A DNA stretch of 64,000 bases from Beverwykella pulmonaria (Eukaryota; Ascomycota; Dothideomycetes; Pleosporales; Melanommataceae): contig BCHH01000002.1 in assembly GCA_001599595.1 (NCBI GenBank), forward strand, positions 2,679,451 through 2,743,450. Direction: 5' to 3'. Each line of letters begins with the position of its first letter. Position 1 is the first letter of the stretch. The position numbers were made by a program, and so were the translations under genes. The notes below the pieces were generated by a model. That model worked only from the letters and a program-made list of their open reading frames with translations. It had not been told where the DNA came from and ran no database searches. Below, piece by piece: positions 1-10,674 of this stretch.

Positions 1-566
1 TACTCTCCTGCGCCTCTATCCAATTGATGAGACCGCGAGCTGGCTGGTCAGGTTCGTGAGCCCGCTGACCTCCATTGCGAACGTGAGTCAAAGTATTGCT
101 TGAGAATTGTGCCGAAAAAAGTTTGAACTTTGTCAAAACTGCAAGTAAAGTGAAGTTGGAAGTGAGGTGGGCGATGAAGTTCAGAAAACGTGATGTCGAA
201 TCACGTACAAATTGTCATTCGGAACTGAAATTTACGTGAAAGAGGGAGACGCGCGGGCTCATTTACGTCTTCCGCACAGTACAAAGATATGCTTACCCAA
301 GTCATCTTCTTCACTTCTGGATCGAGCTCAAGGATGACAATGATGAGAATCAGTGTACTAGTAATAATGCTACCCCAAAGCAAAGACCCATGCTAGCAAT
401 GCTATTATCATGTCTCATAAACTTACTCCACAAGAGAGCCATCGTTGCATGTCATTTCAGCAGTGTCCCTCTCCAATTCCGCGGACACTCCATTCACTGG
501 CCAATCTAATTCGATATCAAAGCTCCTTCTTCCCCTCGGGGCTCCTCTCAAGATCTGCTTTCTCGA
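1..566 (-). other. Possible small membrane-protein exons, cut by window edge
   Basis: A minus-strand frame is open from about 566 to 427, overlapping the IST2 stop in another frame. It ends at a perfect GTAAGT donor (421-426). Splicing to a TAG acceptor at 370-372 keeps frame into an exon (297-369) that encodes one hydrophobic helix followed by ELDPEVKKMTW, then another good donor (GTAAGC, 291-296). The only in-frame ATG is at 453-455, 61 bases past the IST2 stop, which is very tight for a separate gene. The next exon could begin near 70-90 but cannot be fixed. It may be a small one-helix membrane protein, an alternative 3' end of IST2, or chance. The function is unknown. Confidence 0.28.
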
Positions 567-3015
567 TCAGGCTCCTGCCAACTGCGACAGTCTCCCTCCA
601 GCCCTTCTGTCTGCCCCAGAACCTATCTTCGGGCGTGCTGGTCTTCAAGCTTGATCTCCGAGCGTCCTCCTCAAGGCTCTCCCGCGTGATATCTTCGCCT
701 GCCTCAGCCATCTTAGGAATCCTTCCCAACTGACTGAGGTTCTCCTCGAAGTACCGCTTGCGCACTAGGAAGCGCTCGCGATGCTCCTTCTGCAAGCCTG
801 GAGAATCGAGCCTGGAGATGGCGACGCGGATTCCCCATCGTAAGACGAAGAATGCGTGCTCGGCGAAGAGAACGGTAAGCAAGAGTGCCCAGCCCTTGAT
901 GCTGGCGGGATGGCCGCCAGGACCCATTCCATCATTGGAGAACATGTAGACTAGCGCGCTCGTCGTCAGACTTCCCAACCACGTCAAGAAGCTCAGCGAG
1001 TCAAGCCAAGGGCCAATGGTATCTGCACGCCAGGGGATCGGTCGCTGCATCTCAACACAAATCTTGACTGCATCGGCGCGAAGCTCGATCCAGTCATTGA
1101 TAATGAAGGACACAGCGGTGAGCGGCCAGACGACGGAGAAGAGCGAGAGGTATCCAAACTGTATGACCATTTCGCGGAGATCGCTGGTTACGTCGTATAC
1201 TCCCAACTCAGCCTCTTGTCTCACACGTTCCAAGAATGTAGCGTCTTCTGGTGCGTCTGTCTCAGCCTCTTCTCTCACACGTCCCAAGAATGCAGCGTCT
1301 TTTGGTGCGTCTGTCGCAGCCTCTTGTCTCACATGTCCCAAGAATGCAGCGTCTTCTGGTGCGTGTGTCTTAGCGGGTGACGGAGGCACATTGCCATTCT
1401 TCGCAGCACGGTCCGATTGCATTTGTTTATACTTGAGCTGACCACGGCGTTTCAAGTAGGGGACGACGAGCTCCATTCCAAGATTGACAATCTGTGCAGT
1501 GACCGTGAAGTAGATGACTTGTTTTCGCAGCCTGTCTGGATTGATCGTGAATCCGGCTTTCGGAGCTTTCATTTGTTTATCGTCCTCAGCGAAGGGCTTC
1601 ACGGTAAGGCTGAAGACGTCTAGGTGTGGCACGATTATAGTGCCAAAGGGAACGTAGACAAACGCTGTGAGGAAAATGGGCAGGTACGAGGTGATAAAGT
1701 TCAAGACGAAGACCTTCTGCGTGAGGGCAATCTCGTAGGCTCTGTGGGTCTCGTAGTTCTCATACTCTGTAAGGCGAGTTGCGAAGTTCATGAGAATACT
1801 TGAAAGAATAGGCATGACGGTCGTAGCGATTCCGGTAGGGAGGAACACCTGGATGAGGTCAGTAAGAGGGGCTGAAAAGCTAGCAGCTCGCATCTTACCA
1901 AAGCACCCTTGAAAGGGCCATTGTAGACTTCAGAAATGAAGACTTCGATTCCGAAGCATGTCGCAATCAATGCGCCCAACAACGTCGCAGCGGCAAGCGC
2001 AAACGGGATCTGCCAGAGCTGCCTCTGGAGTCTTTTGGCGGCTGGGAATATCGAAACCGTCTCGCCAGTTACTGGATCGGTGATCTGCTTCTCGTGTTTG
2101 AAGTCCTTCCTCTTGGCCTCGATTTTCGAGACGCCCCGAACACCCCACCGAACGGCCAGGTCGACTTCTTGGTGTTTCCAATATTCTGTGAAAACCGTGC
2201 ACCAGACAGTGCTCACGATGCCGTAGATGGGAGAGAAGTGTCCCAGCAGCAACCATGCCGAGAAGCCAAAGGCGGCTGGGAATATGAGGAATGCGAAATA
2301 GGACTGGGTAAAGGCGAAGTAGAAGGCAATCTAGCGACGATTAGCTTGCGTGGCCCCGAATGAGGGGGTTGGGTCCCACCCTCTCGCCCAAGCGGTTCCG
2401 AATCTCATCCAGGTCTTCCGTCTTCAAAAAGTATGACGTGCTCCATCTCTTGATCCACTCCGTGTTGTACGCATAATCATGCAGCGCGAAGATGGACTCC
2501 ACGTTCTCCCACTCTCCCTCTTTTGGTGTTATGCCTGCCCCTCCTTCGGCTGCAGGGTGGGTGATGAGCTGGTATATGATTCTTAGTCTCTCTGCCTCGT
2601 ACAGAGGCTCGGCCTCGAGGGCTTCGCGTGTCTCTTTCGGTGGTGCAGCGGCTCGAACGCCGTGTATCCAGTCTCGAACTCTAACACGCACGTTAGCGAC
2701 TGCAATCGTAACTCATTAAGCGTAACAATACTCGCCTCGACCTGTATACCTCGCCAAACAAGTGCTCGTCGGAAGCTACCTTTGTGAAAAGGAGGATGGA
2801 GTGGTTGTCCCCGCGGCGGACTTCTGTCTGTAGCCCCACCGAGGCGAGGGCTTGCACAAGCTGCTCAAACTTGGCTGCCGCAACAGCTTTGTCTTCAAGA
2901 CGTCAGTATCTCGACCCACGAAATGCGTTTTACGTTCCATACCCGTCTTCACGAAGCGATAGCTGATCACGTAGTCGACATCCATGTTTGATTGCGGGGC
3001 TTGACTCTTGACCAT
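517..3015 (-). CDS. IST2: Ist2-like anoctamin (TMEM16 family), 764 aa
   Basis: Plasma-membrane/ER-tethering anoctamin of the fungal Ist2 type; family members act in ER-plasma membrane contacts, ion homeostasis and lipid scrambling. Five exons: 2943-3015, 2736-2892, 2380-2680, 1899-2330 and 517-1848, totalling 765 codons exactly. Exons 1-3 form the cytosolic N-terminal alpha/beta domain (DYVISYRF to RVRDWIHGVR). The anoctamin membrane domain follows, with conserved blocks such as IAFYFAFTQSYFAF, FTEYWKHQEVDLAVRWG and EVYNGPFK. Introns are 49-55 nt; the second (2681-2735) has a GC donor. The third-from-last cytosolic loop carries three 18-residue tandem repeats (DNA 1209-1370). The C-terminus is charged and ends KKEL. 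Start chosen at the first ATG; a second in-frame ATG lies 10 codons on. It lies downstream of TRF4 on the same strand. Confidence 0.93.
1209..1370. repeat. 54-bp minisatellite, 3 copies, inside IST2
   Basis: Three direct 54-bp units, each starting CAGCCTCTT on the plus strand and differing by a few bases, encode three 18-aa repeats of the form APEDAAFLGxVRQEA on the minus strand. The period is a multiple of three, so the frame is kept. It sits in a hydrophilic loop between membrane segments. Confidence 0.9.
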
Positions 3016-4305
3016 GGCGGCGGTTCAGCTCGAGGACACGAGCGAATCTAGCGGGGTAAGAGTGGATTGCACGGGCGCAAACAAGCTGCAGAGAGAGTGC
3101 GAAGGAGTAGCAACAGCGGGCAGGATATTGGGCAGTGTGCTCAGCTTAAAAAGAAACAACAAGGAAGCGGGCCGCATATGCTGTGCGAGGTCTAGCCAAG
3201 CTTCCAGCAGCCCAAACGTCATCAACCAGTGTGGCGGGACACATCCCTGCGCACATCATATTGACATCTGAGCAGCGCACCGGGGAGTGTTCCCCTTCTC
3301 CCCCAAAATTAAATTTTCCATCTAGATAAAACTGGAAGCCCACCCTGCGCCTTGACGCATTATGCCCTCTTTGTCTAGTAGGTAAGGAATCTTCCTCCTC
3401 GAGAGAACGCATAAAGCGCACTGCTCAATGAGAAAGGAGGTCCTCCAACGAGGGATAATGGTGCTCGGAGGTGCAGCGCTGCAAAGCAGGCACTGCTCCT
3501 CCGCTTTCCACCTGAGTTATTGGTTTTCCTTTCCCACACCAGGTATGAAATTAGTATCGACCGAAAAGAGACATCTCAGAAAAGGGACGTGAAGAAGTAG
3601 TAAAGAGGAGAAAAAGGATGGAACTAGTCTCATGAATTAGAATACAGAGTATCGCCCAAAACGAGGGCTTGAGATTCCGACACCGGAGCGGTGGACATAC
3701 ACCATCGAGACTGGCATATGCAGGTGAGTCTGGGTAGACTCGTGCCCTGCGTTGGAATTCGGGAGGAACAACAACACAGAGCCATGCGCCAGCAGCCCGA
3801 TGCGATACTCGTGCAGTCATCGGGTGACAAACGACATCCCTAACAGTGTGTCGAGATGCATCGGTGATGAGCGCCAGGATAGGCCGCCGGATCCGGTGAG
3901 AGAAGACAGAAAGAGGAGAACCCTGTGCATGCGTGAGCTCAAAATTTGCCGAAGCAAACGCACTCGCCTGAGCCCTACAAAACACTACGCCGCCAACGCC
4001 ATCTAAGGGTATACCGGTAATCCCAATCACCATTTGCCTCCCATCCGCCTTCGCTGTGAAAGTCTGTAAGTGTGCTGTTCACGTAGCTTCCTGAGAAGCG
4101 AAGAAAACCTAGGTCCAGGTCCGGATGAAGCACTGCGGCTCAGTTACCCAGTCATGATACAACATAAACATAATGCCCCGCATACGTTCTAAGAAGCGAC
4201 GGTGAGTGTATGACGCCGTAAAACTCCCAAAAGGGCGCAATCGCAAATGCATTGCAAAGCGAGGCTCGTTGGCGCAACCTCACCATGCATGGCCGTACTG
4301 TTTAC
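3016..4305. other. Intergenic region between IST2 start and TRF4 end
   Basis: Holds the IST2 promoter and the TRF4 3' end. An open frame at 3551-4033 on the minus strand has no family resemblance, no plausible splice partners and poor coding character, so I do not call it. No repeat or RNA gene was recognised. Confidence 0.5.
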
Positions 4306-6530
4306 TTACTGAACGTTGAGTATGTGCGCTCGGTGATTTTCGTACGATTCGTAGTTTCCACCTAGCACTGCCTCGAGGGCACTTGCTCCGGTCATACCAG
4401 TGCCTAGCAAGTCTATTCGCTCCTTGAGTGTTCTGTGTGCGCGGGAAAACGCTTGGAATATTTGCTTGACCTTGTGCGATCCGCCCGAGATGTTGTTGTC
4501 AGGCTTATTGGGGTCCTGGATGGAAAGGCCATCTGCTTTCTCTTGCCGGCCATCGATGCCCAATTTTGCCTAGCAAAAGGTCAGTCGCCGTACCAAATGG
4601 TTTTCGATGTGTACCACTGTACAAGCGGCGAAAAGGAATAAATACCTTATTAGCAAGCTGAGGAGGGTCCATGACAATCCTCTTCTTGGCTAGGTTAAAC
4701 TTGTTCCCGTAGTAATCTAAGAAGTTGAGGAACATTTCGCCAAGATTGTCTGGTTTTGGCTGTAGTTGAAGGAAGCTGACAACTAGGCAAATAATGGAAA
4801 AGCCACCAAGCCCACCAAGATGGACGTCGTTGAGCCCACGCATAGCTAGGAACTGTTTGACGAGAGCCACCAGGTATACCATGTCAGGGTAGTCCCGCGA
4901 CCATTTTTGATAGGTCCCTTGAGCCTCGATACCGGTAAGATTCTCGAATGACAAATCAACCTTGATGCCGGTTATGCGGTCCACAAATTTGATAATGGGA
5001 ACCTTTGCCCTGCCAATGACAGTCATATCAACGGCAACCCTCTTGTTCTCTAGCTTCCTCGCCACCTTCCACAGCTCTCTGCTTACTTGGCTTTTGGCAT
5101 CAAAGTTCAACACCGGTGCACCACCACTCCGAAGACGATCGGTAGCAAAGACCAGATCCATGTCGGCAGTTGGGAGATACAGCCCAGCAGGGAAGGACCC
5201 AAAGCAAAGCACGTGGCCGATAGATTGAGGAAAATGCCTAGTCCCAAGGGCAGCTTCAATCCGACTGATGAGGTTGTTGCGAACGGTATTCTCGTGTTCA
5301 CTAGGTCTAACGTAGTCATAGAAGTCCATGATTTCATTGTGGAGCCTGAATGGTGTGAGATGTTTTCACGACATGACCACGGTAGCAGGGAGGAAGTACT
5401 TACCACTTAAGCATGTCCACGCGAAGGTGTTCGTAATTTGTGGTCCAAGGGGCTGGGTTGACATGGGAATCCGCTAGCCACTCTTGCAGGATGCCACCTT
5501 CAAACTCTCCGCGCTTGCGTTTGTGGTTCTTTGGGCCTAAATTTTGCGGCTGTGGCGGTAACTGTGGTTTCTCTGGCAGGGCTAGAGCATCGGGAGCACG
5601 CTGTGGATATTGACTGCGGTTCATAGAGGATGGGCTGGTCGGAGTCAAATCATTCAACGAACCACGTAGAACACGATCGCTGTGTTGGGGAGGTGCCCAT
5701 ATTGGCTCCTCGTCCACCTCTCCTTCGTCGTCAAAGTCGAAAGAGATAAAATCATCATTCGCAGCGACAGGATTATTCGACGCAGCCTTCTCTAACGCCT
5801 GGTTCTTTGCTTTGCGAATTAACTTGACAACGTCTCTCTTTTTGCCAGTAGTCTCATCTGGCGGCGGCAGGACGGTGTATGGGTCGGGGTTGGACCACTT
5901 CGGCACCGAGTTGCCATCGGCGCGAGTGCTAGACTCACGGCGGGCAGATTTGTGGTTGGCTTCTGGGTCGCTGGCAGTACTTTCACCAGAAGCATTGTCA
6001 GTGTCAAGTTCCATATCGGCTTCATCCTCTGAAAGGTCATCCAAGTTGAGAAACTTGTGAGAGCCATCGGTCACACCGAGTATGTGCTCAGAGCCAGCGT
6101 CGTCGCGAGACTGCAAAAGTGGGCGTTCGTGTGGCGCTGGCTTGCGATACGGAGCGCGGCGTCCACCACGCTGATAGGTATTTTGGTTACGCCTGCCTCC
6201 GGGCTGCGATGTTGCGGAGTTGGTGTTGCGCTCCGAGTCGCGTTGATTGTTCTGATTCGACCCATTCGCACCGCGACCGCGTCGAGTTCTGCGCGCAGGG
6301 CGCGAGTCTGCAGCGGGGCCAGCTGGTGGAAACGAAGGAGTTGGGCCGCCAGCAGAGAAGGTGAAAGCCTCATGGTCGCGAATTTGGCCGCCGCTCTGCT
6401 GTTGACCTCGCGCTTCGTTTGGGCGATACGAATCTCCTCCACCGCTTGTAAAAGTGATGCGGTCATTGAGCGGCGGGGGGCGTGCGCCGCCGCGGCCAGA
6501 GCGACGCGACGGACGGTATGAATCCCCCAT
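4306..6530 (-). CDS. TRF4: Trf4/5-type non-canonical poly(A) polymerase, 696 aa
   Basis: Nucleotidyltransferase of the Trf4/Cid14/PAPD5 family, which in the nuclear TRAMP complex adds short oligo(A) tails to aberrant RNAs for exosome decay. Exons 5404-6530, 4646-5345 and 4306-4569 close in frame at 697 codons. The N-terminal 370 residues are disordered and RGG-rich with an acidic patch. The catalytic core begins at LHNEIMDFYDYVRP; it shows GSFPAGLYLPTADMD (metal-binding D437 and D439) and a third acidic residue D506 in KVDLSFEN. The PAP-associated segment carries the family signature IQDPNKPDNNISGG, followed by LGGNYESYENHR. Introns are 58 nt (5346-5403) and 76 nt (4570-4645). The stop codon TAA lies inside a perfect GTAAGT donor (4304-4309), so a further short C-terminal exon is possible. 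Confidence 0.93.
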
Positions 6531-7242
6531 TGCGGTGGGGTAGTCCTAGGTCGTGTTAGAGGGTGTTTGCAGTACAGAGGGCTCCCGTTGTTGTTGTGTT
6601 GGCGGTGTGGTCGAGGTGCATAGACAAAAAAGATTCGCGCAGTTCGTCGCTTCATAATCAGAGGAGACGTGCACTAGGCCCATTATGGAAGGCACGTGTC
6701 AACCCTCGACTTCTCGCTGAGAGTAAGCGGTAATTTGACAACGAACATAGAATCATCATGATGTCGTGAAAGGCTTCGAACATATGGAAAAGATTGAGGA
6801 CTGCAAAGTCATGTAAATTGTGTGAGAGATCACTATTACCAAGAAATACGCGCAGGGGTATTGGCGTTCGATTCACTCACTAACGAATTCTAGGGGTCAG
6901 TTGCAAAGCTAGAGACATCAAAGCTTGCGGGAGATTTAGACCTTTCAAATGATACAGCAGATACAACAGGTTGCAGAAGAGTATATATACATCAAAGAGT
7001 GGAGAAGTCCCATGGAGATCCTATGTATCACCATGGACTATTGTGACGCCGAACAATAGCAACTCCCCTCTGTATTAAGAGTATCAATTGACCCAAATGC
7101 TATGCCAGTAACCAAACGCCGCCATGATGCATGTAAAGCCCGAGTTCGTGGGTGAGAACATCTAGCGAGAAGACCACAAAGTGGCTCAAAAACGCCGTGA
7201 ACCATAAGCCATACGAACGGCATGTTTTCCTTTTTGTGTTCC
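6531..7242. other. Intergenic: TRF4 promoter and PAM16 3' end
   Basis: About 710 bases between two minus-strand genes. No supportable coding frame, repeat or RNA gene was seen. Confidence 0.5.
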
Positions 7243-7699
7243 TCAGTCATCCTTGGTAAACTTTGGCTTGAATCCTTTCGACAACTCCTGCTCCCGCTCC
7301 GCTAACTGTTGATATCCCCGCACCTCTCGCTCTATCCGCTCTCTTGCCCGCAGGATCTTGCTTTGTAGGTAGAAGCTGCCTCCCTTCTTCGGCTCGTTCA
7401 TGTCGAAGAGTCGCTTGAATCGCTCGGTGACAAACTCCATGTCTATCTGTCCCATCTTGGACGGCCCGACGTTCAAGATCTTGCACGCCTCCTCCATAGT
7501 AATATTCGATGTGGTGAAGCTGCTGCCGCCCTTCTCCTTGGATGCGGCTGCATATTTTTGTGACGCAGAGGCTTGTCGCCACGATTCAGCGAAAGCGCGT
7601 CCTACTATCCGGGCGCCGGAGAAGACGACTTGCGTTATGATGCGGTGGGCCTGGGGTGGTTAGACAAAGATCTGGAAGTGTTATTTGAGGAAATACCAT
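7243..7699 (-). CDS. PAM16: Mitochondrial import motor subunit Pam16/Tim16, 136 aa
   Basis: J-like subunit of the presequence translocase-associated motor; it pairs with the J-protein Pam18 and restrains its stimulation of mtHsp70 at the TIM23 channel on the matrix side of the inner membrane. The mature reading frame AHRIITQVVFSGARIVGRAF... sits in one exon (7243-7650). The start codon stands alone as a 3-nt first exon (7697-7699), joined by a 46-nt intron (7651-7696, GTATTT..CCCAG with CTAAC branch). The degenerate J domain has MEEACKILNV and ERFKRLFDMNEPKKGGSFYLQSKI, with no HPD motif, as expected for Pam16. The length is typical. It is divergent to the peroxin gene at 8274. Confidence 0.95.
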
Positions 7700-8273
7700 T
7701 GCGAGAGGAGGGCTCCCCGTAGAGTGACAAGAGCGGAGTTAATGGCGGCCTGGCCCCGGAGGAAGTTTGGACACACTTGCTTGTTAATGGACCGGTTGCG
7801 TCGTCGGATGGGGAACCTCAAATTTTTGGAGTTGCCGCTCGGGCGTCGAGGAAAATATCAACACGTGATCTGGCCTCCCACCAATCACAGTACGATCGCA
7901 AGTCACTTTGGGTGCAAGTCAAAATATGTGAAAAGAGCAAGTCTTGTCATTCCTCTATGAAGATTTCTGGTACATGCCCCTGGTTATAAGGACATAGCCT
8001 CAAGAAGACTGCAAAGACTGGAATGTCTTCATCAAAGCACTCCGGCCAAGTCTTCACATGCGGACCCGTGAACAGCACAAGCAGTCCCGCGGCAACATCA
8101 TCATCAGCGAAGCCCACTACTGACTTCGTGTTTGTTCTTTCAAACAAGCTTGCCACCTTCGCTCAACTATTCACCGCCACAGCTGTCTGAAGTCTGAAGG
8201 TGTAAGGAACAGACAGACGCGCCAATCAGACTTAAATAGCAGCCACTGGCGATGACGCAGTGAGAGCTCATGC
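7700..8273. promoter_or_regulatory. Divergent promoter region PAM16 / peroxin gene
   Basis: About 570 bases between the divergent starts of PAM16 (minus) and the dysferlin-domain peroxin (plus). Position alone suggests it carries both promoters; no specific site was identified. Confidence 0.5.
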
Positions 8274-10164
8274 ATGGCCGCACTTGGCAAGTCGCGACTT
8301 TCTTCACGCAACGAAGATGAATGCGCCAGCTCTGCTAACACAGCTTCAGACACTCCCTGGCTAGATCACATGTCCACCCCTTCACGATCCGCCAACGATG
8401 TCTCGCCGCAGCCCTCCGGGGACCCGAATCCACCTACCTATGCTGCCTTCTCGCCGTCCACCCTCGAGCAAGCCACTCCCCAGACGAAGCTCCGCTCTGC
8501 CATCCTCGTGCACCAGAAATCCCCTCTGCTCGCCGCTACTCCTCCACAGATAACGCGTGTGCTTGCGTACTCACATCCATTTCTTCTGCCGCTGAACAAG
8601 CTCGTCGGGCTTATAACATGGACAACTGGTGATCCATGGGAAAGCTTCCTGCTTGTCGCAGGGTTCTGGGCCGTGGTTCTTTATGGAGATGTTGTGACAA
8701 GATTTGCAGGCCCTATAATCGTAGTCCTCAGTCTGATCCTCGGCATGTATGCACGGAGATACTCACCACTCTCCTCGACGGGGTGGACTGGAGAAAAAGG
8801 ACAAAAAGGACACAAAGGGCACAAGCGAGCGGAATCTGAGAGCAGCATCAAACACCATAAGAGCTTGGAGGAAATTGTGGACACCCTAAAGCTCTTCACC
8901 TCACGATGCAACATCCTTCTAGATCCCTTCCTGCAACTGACCGACTTTCTGTCCACGCAAAGAACGGCGACATCCGCGACTACAAGACCAGCGCTCACCG
9001 TTCTATTCATTCGCATACTGTTCGTCTTACCCATATGGATCATTCTCACTTTGCCACCACTATACGTTCTTACAACAAAGCGGGTCGTCCTCGCAGTTGG
9101 GACTGTCGTGCTAAGTTGGCATTCACGCCCGGCGCGGGTCTCACGTACCATTCTCTGGCGGTCAAGAATAATACGGCGAATATGCGTCTTCCTCACAGGA
9201 TTGAACTTTGGAGAGCCAGTGGAGAAGAGCAAAGATGGGACCCCGGCATTACCTCCCCGCAGGAAGAGTGCACAAGAGATTGCGGCTTCGCTAGCTGCAA
9301 AACGACGACCCGACTCTCCGGGAGTTCGCTTCACCTTTAGCATCTATGAAAACCAACGGCGATGGTTAGGTATTGGATGGACTTCTTCTATGCTTGCGTA
9401 CGAGCGAGCCTCTTGGACAGACGAACACCTTAACCCTACACCTTCCAAAGATCAGTTCGAACTGCCTGAGGTTGAAGGAGGTTTGGCGAGATGGCGATGG
9501 GTTCAGGGTAGCGAATGGAAAATAGAAGGCACGGATACGGGCGGGAAAGGAAGCAAAGGCGCCTTTTCAGGAGACGGGGCGTGGATATACTATGATAATA
9601 AGGTACGAAGCGTGCATTCTTCTCCCTTCATGACTAATATGAAAACAGTGGCGAGATGGTCGTCGAGGCCAAGACGGCTGGGGTCGCTATACTCGCCGTC
9701 GAAAATGGTATCGGGATGCTGAACTCGTCGAAGTAACTCCCTCCACCGAAGTCACCCCGATGCCCACACCCAAACTTGATCCAGTCGCCGACGCTGCGGA
9801 GCCCTCAAGTCCAACTCCAAAGTCTAAATCATTACCAGAACAATCTTCAGACGATATGATGTCTGCCAGCACTAGCACAATTACCCAGGCAACAGTGAAT
9901 GGCCAAGAATCATCAGAATATGCTACCTCCGTCACTGACGATACGGACGCTGCTAGCACGAAGTCACGTCGCAGTTGGTTTAAGAAGGGCAAAGGAAGCC
10001 GTAGCAGAGGTGGAAGCGACAAGGCAGTCACGATAGCAAGCTCTAGCAGCACGGATCTCAGTCGGAGGAGTGACGAGGATGATGTGCATACGCCACTGGA
10101 GAGGACCGTTAGGGACGATGAATGGCGCCTCGGCGACGATATGAGGATGCAGTTGGATCTTTGA
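8274..10164 (+). CDS. Pex24/Pex30-family peroxisomal/ER membrane protein with dysferlin domain, 614 aa
   Basis: Member of the Pex23/24/28-32 group of integral membrane proteins that control peroxisome number and ER-peroxisome contacts. Exons 8274-9602 and 9649-10164 join through a 46-nt intron (GTACGA..ACAG) and close at 615 codons. Residues about 95-165 and 240-285 hold paired hydrophobic segments of the reticulon-like Pex24p domain. The dysferlin module lies at about 350-465: FTFSIYENQRRWLGIGW (DysF-N), then WRWVQGSEWKIEG..GAWIYYDN and, across the intron, GQDGWGRYTRRRKWYRDAEL (DysF-C). The tail is Ser/Thr-rich and disordered, with a basic patch. Start is uncertain: an in-frame ATG at codon 33 (8370) is an alternative. 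The exact paralogue cannot be assigned by eye. Confidence 0.9.
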
Positions 10165-10674
10165 GCATGTGGTGGCTTACATCATTGACACTTGTATCAT
10201 CAGCGATTGGATCTCACAAGTATCTCATGGGATACTGGCGTTAGGGTTTAGTATGCGGGGTGCCTGCGCGTGGAGCACATGCAGGAAGGTTAGCTAATGT
10301 CTAAGAAGCTAATTTTATTACAGTATGAACGACCTTTAGAATCAAGTCTCGCGATATGTCATTTCTCTTGGTATATAGTTTGAATATATCTCATGCATCC
10401 TCCCACAGCCTCATTTCCGCTTTAGTAATAGTCCTATCTTGGCGCTCTGGACCGTGCGTTCATCCGGGCTATCAGCCATCCCCCGCCAAAATGTGCATCG
10501 CGGCTCCTTCGCTCTCCTCTTCACTTTACCTCCAAACATCGCTTAATCATCCGCTGTCGTACCACCGAGATTCGATCAACATGGAGTATTTACTCCGGCT
10601 CTCTACGATGAATTGTCATTTTGCACATTTAAGAAGAAATCTTGTCCTTATACTCTTCGAAGATATTAGGAAGT
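10165..10674. other. Intergenic, peroxin 3' end and SPT3 promoter
   Basis: About 510 bases without a supportable gene; short open frames here lack family resemblance. Plausibly carries the SPT3 promoter. Confidence 0.5.

Noticed and set aside
3551..4033. 160-codon open frame on the minus strand
   Set aside because: No family pattern, no upstream promoter logic, composition unlike its neighbours; likely chance.
8681..9343. Long antisense frame across the peroxin gene
   Set aside because: Shadow of a well-supported plus-strand exon; no motifs.
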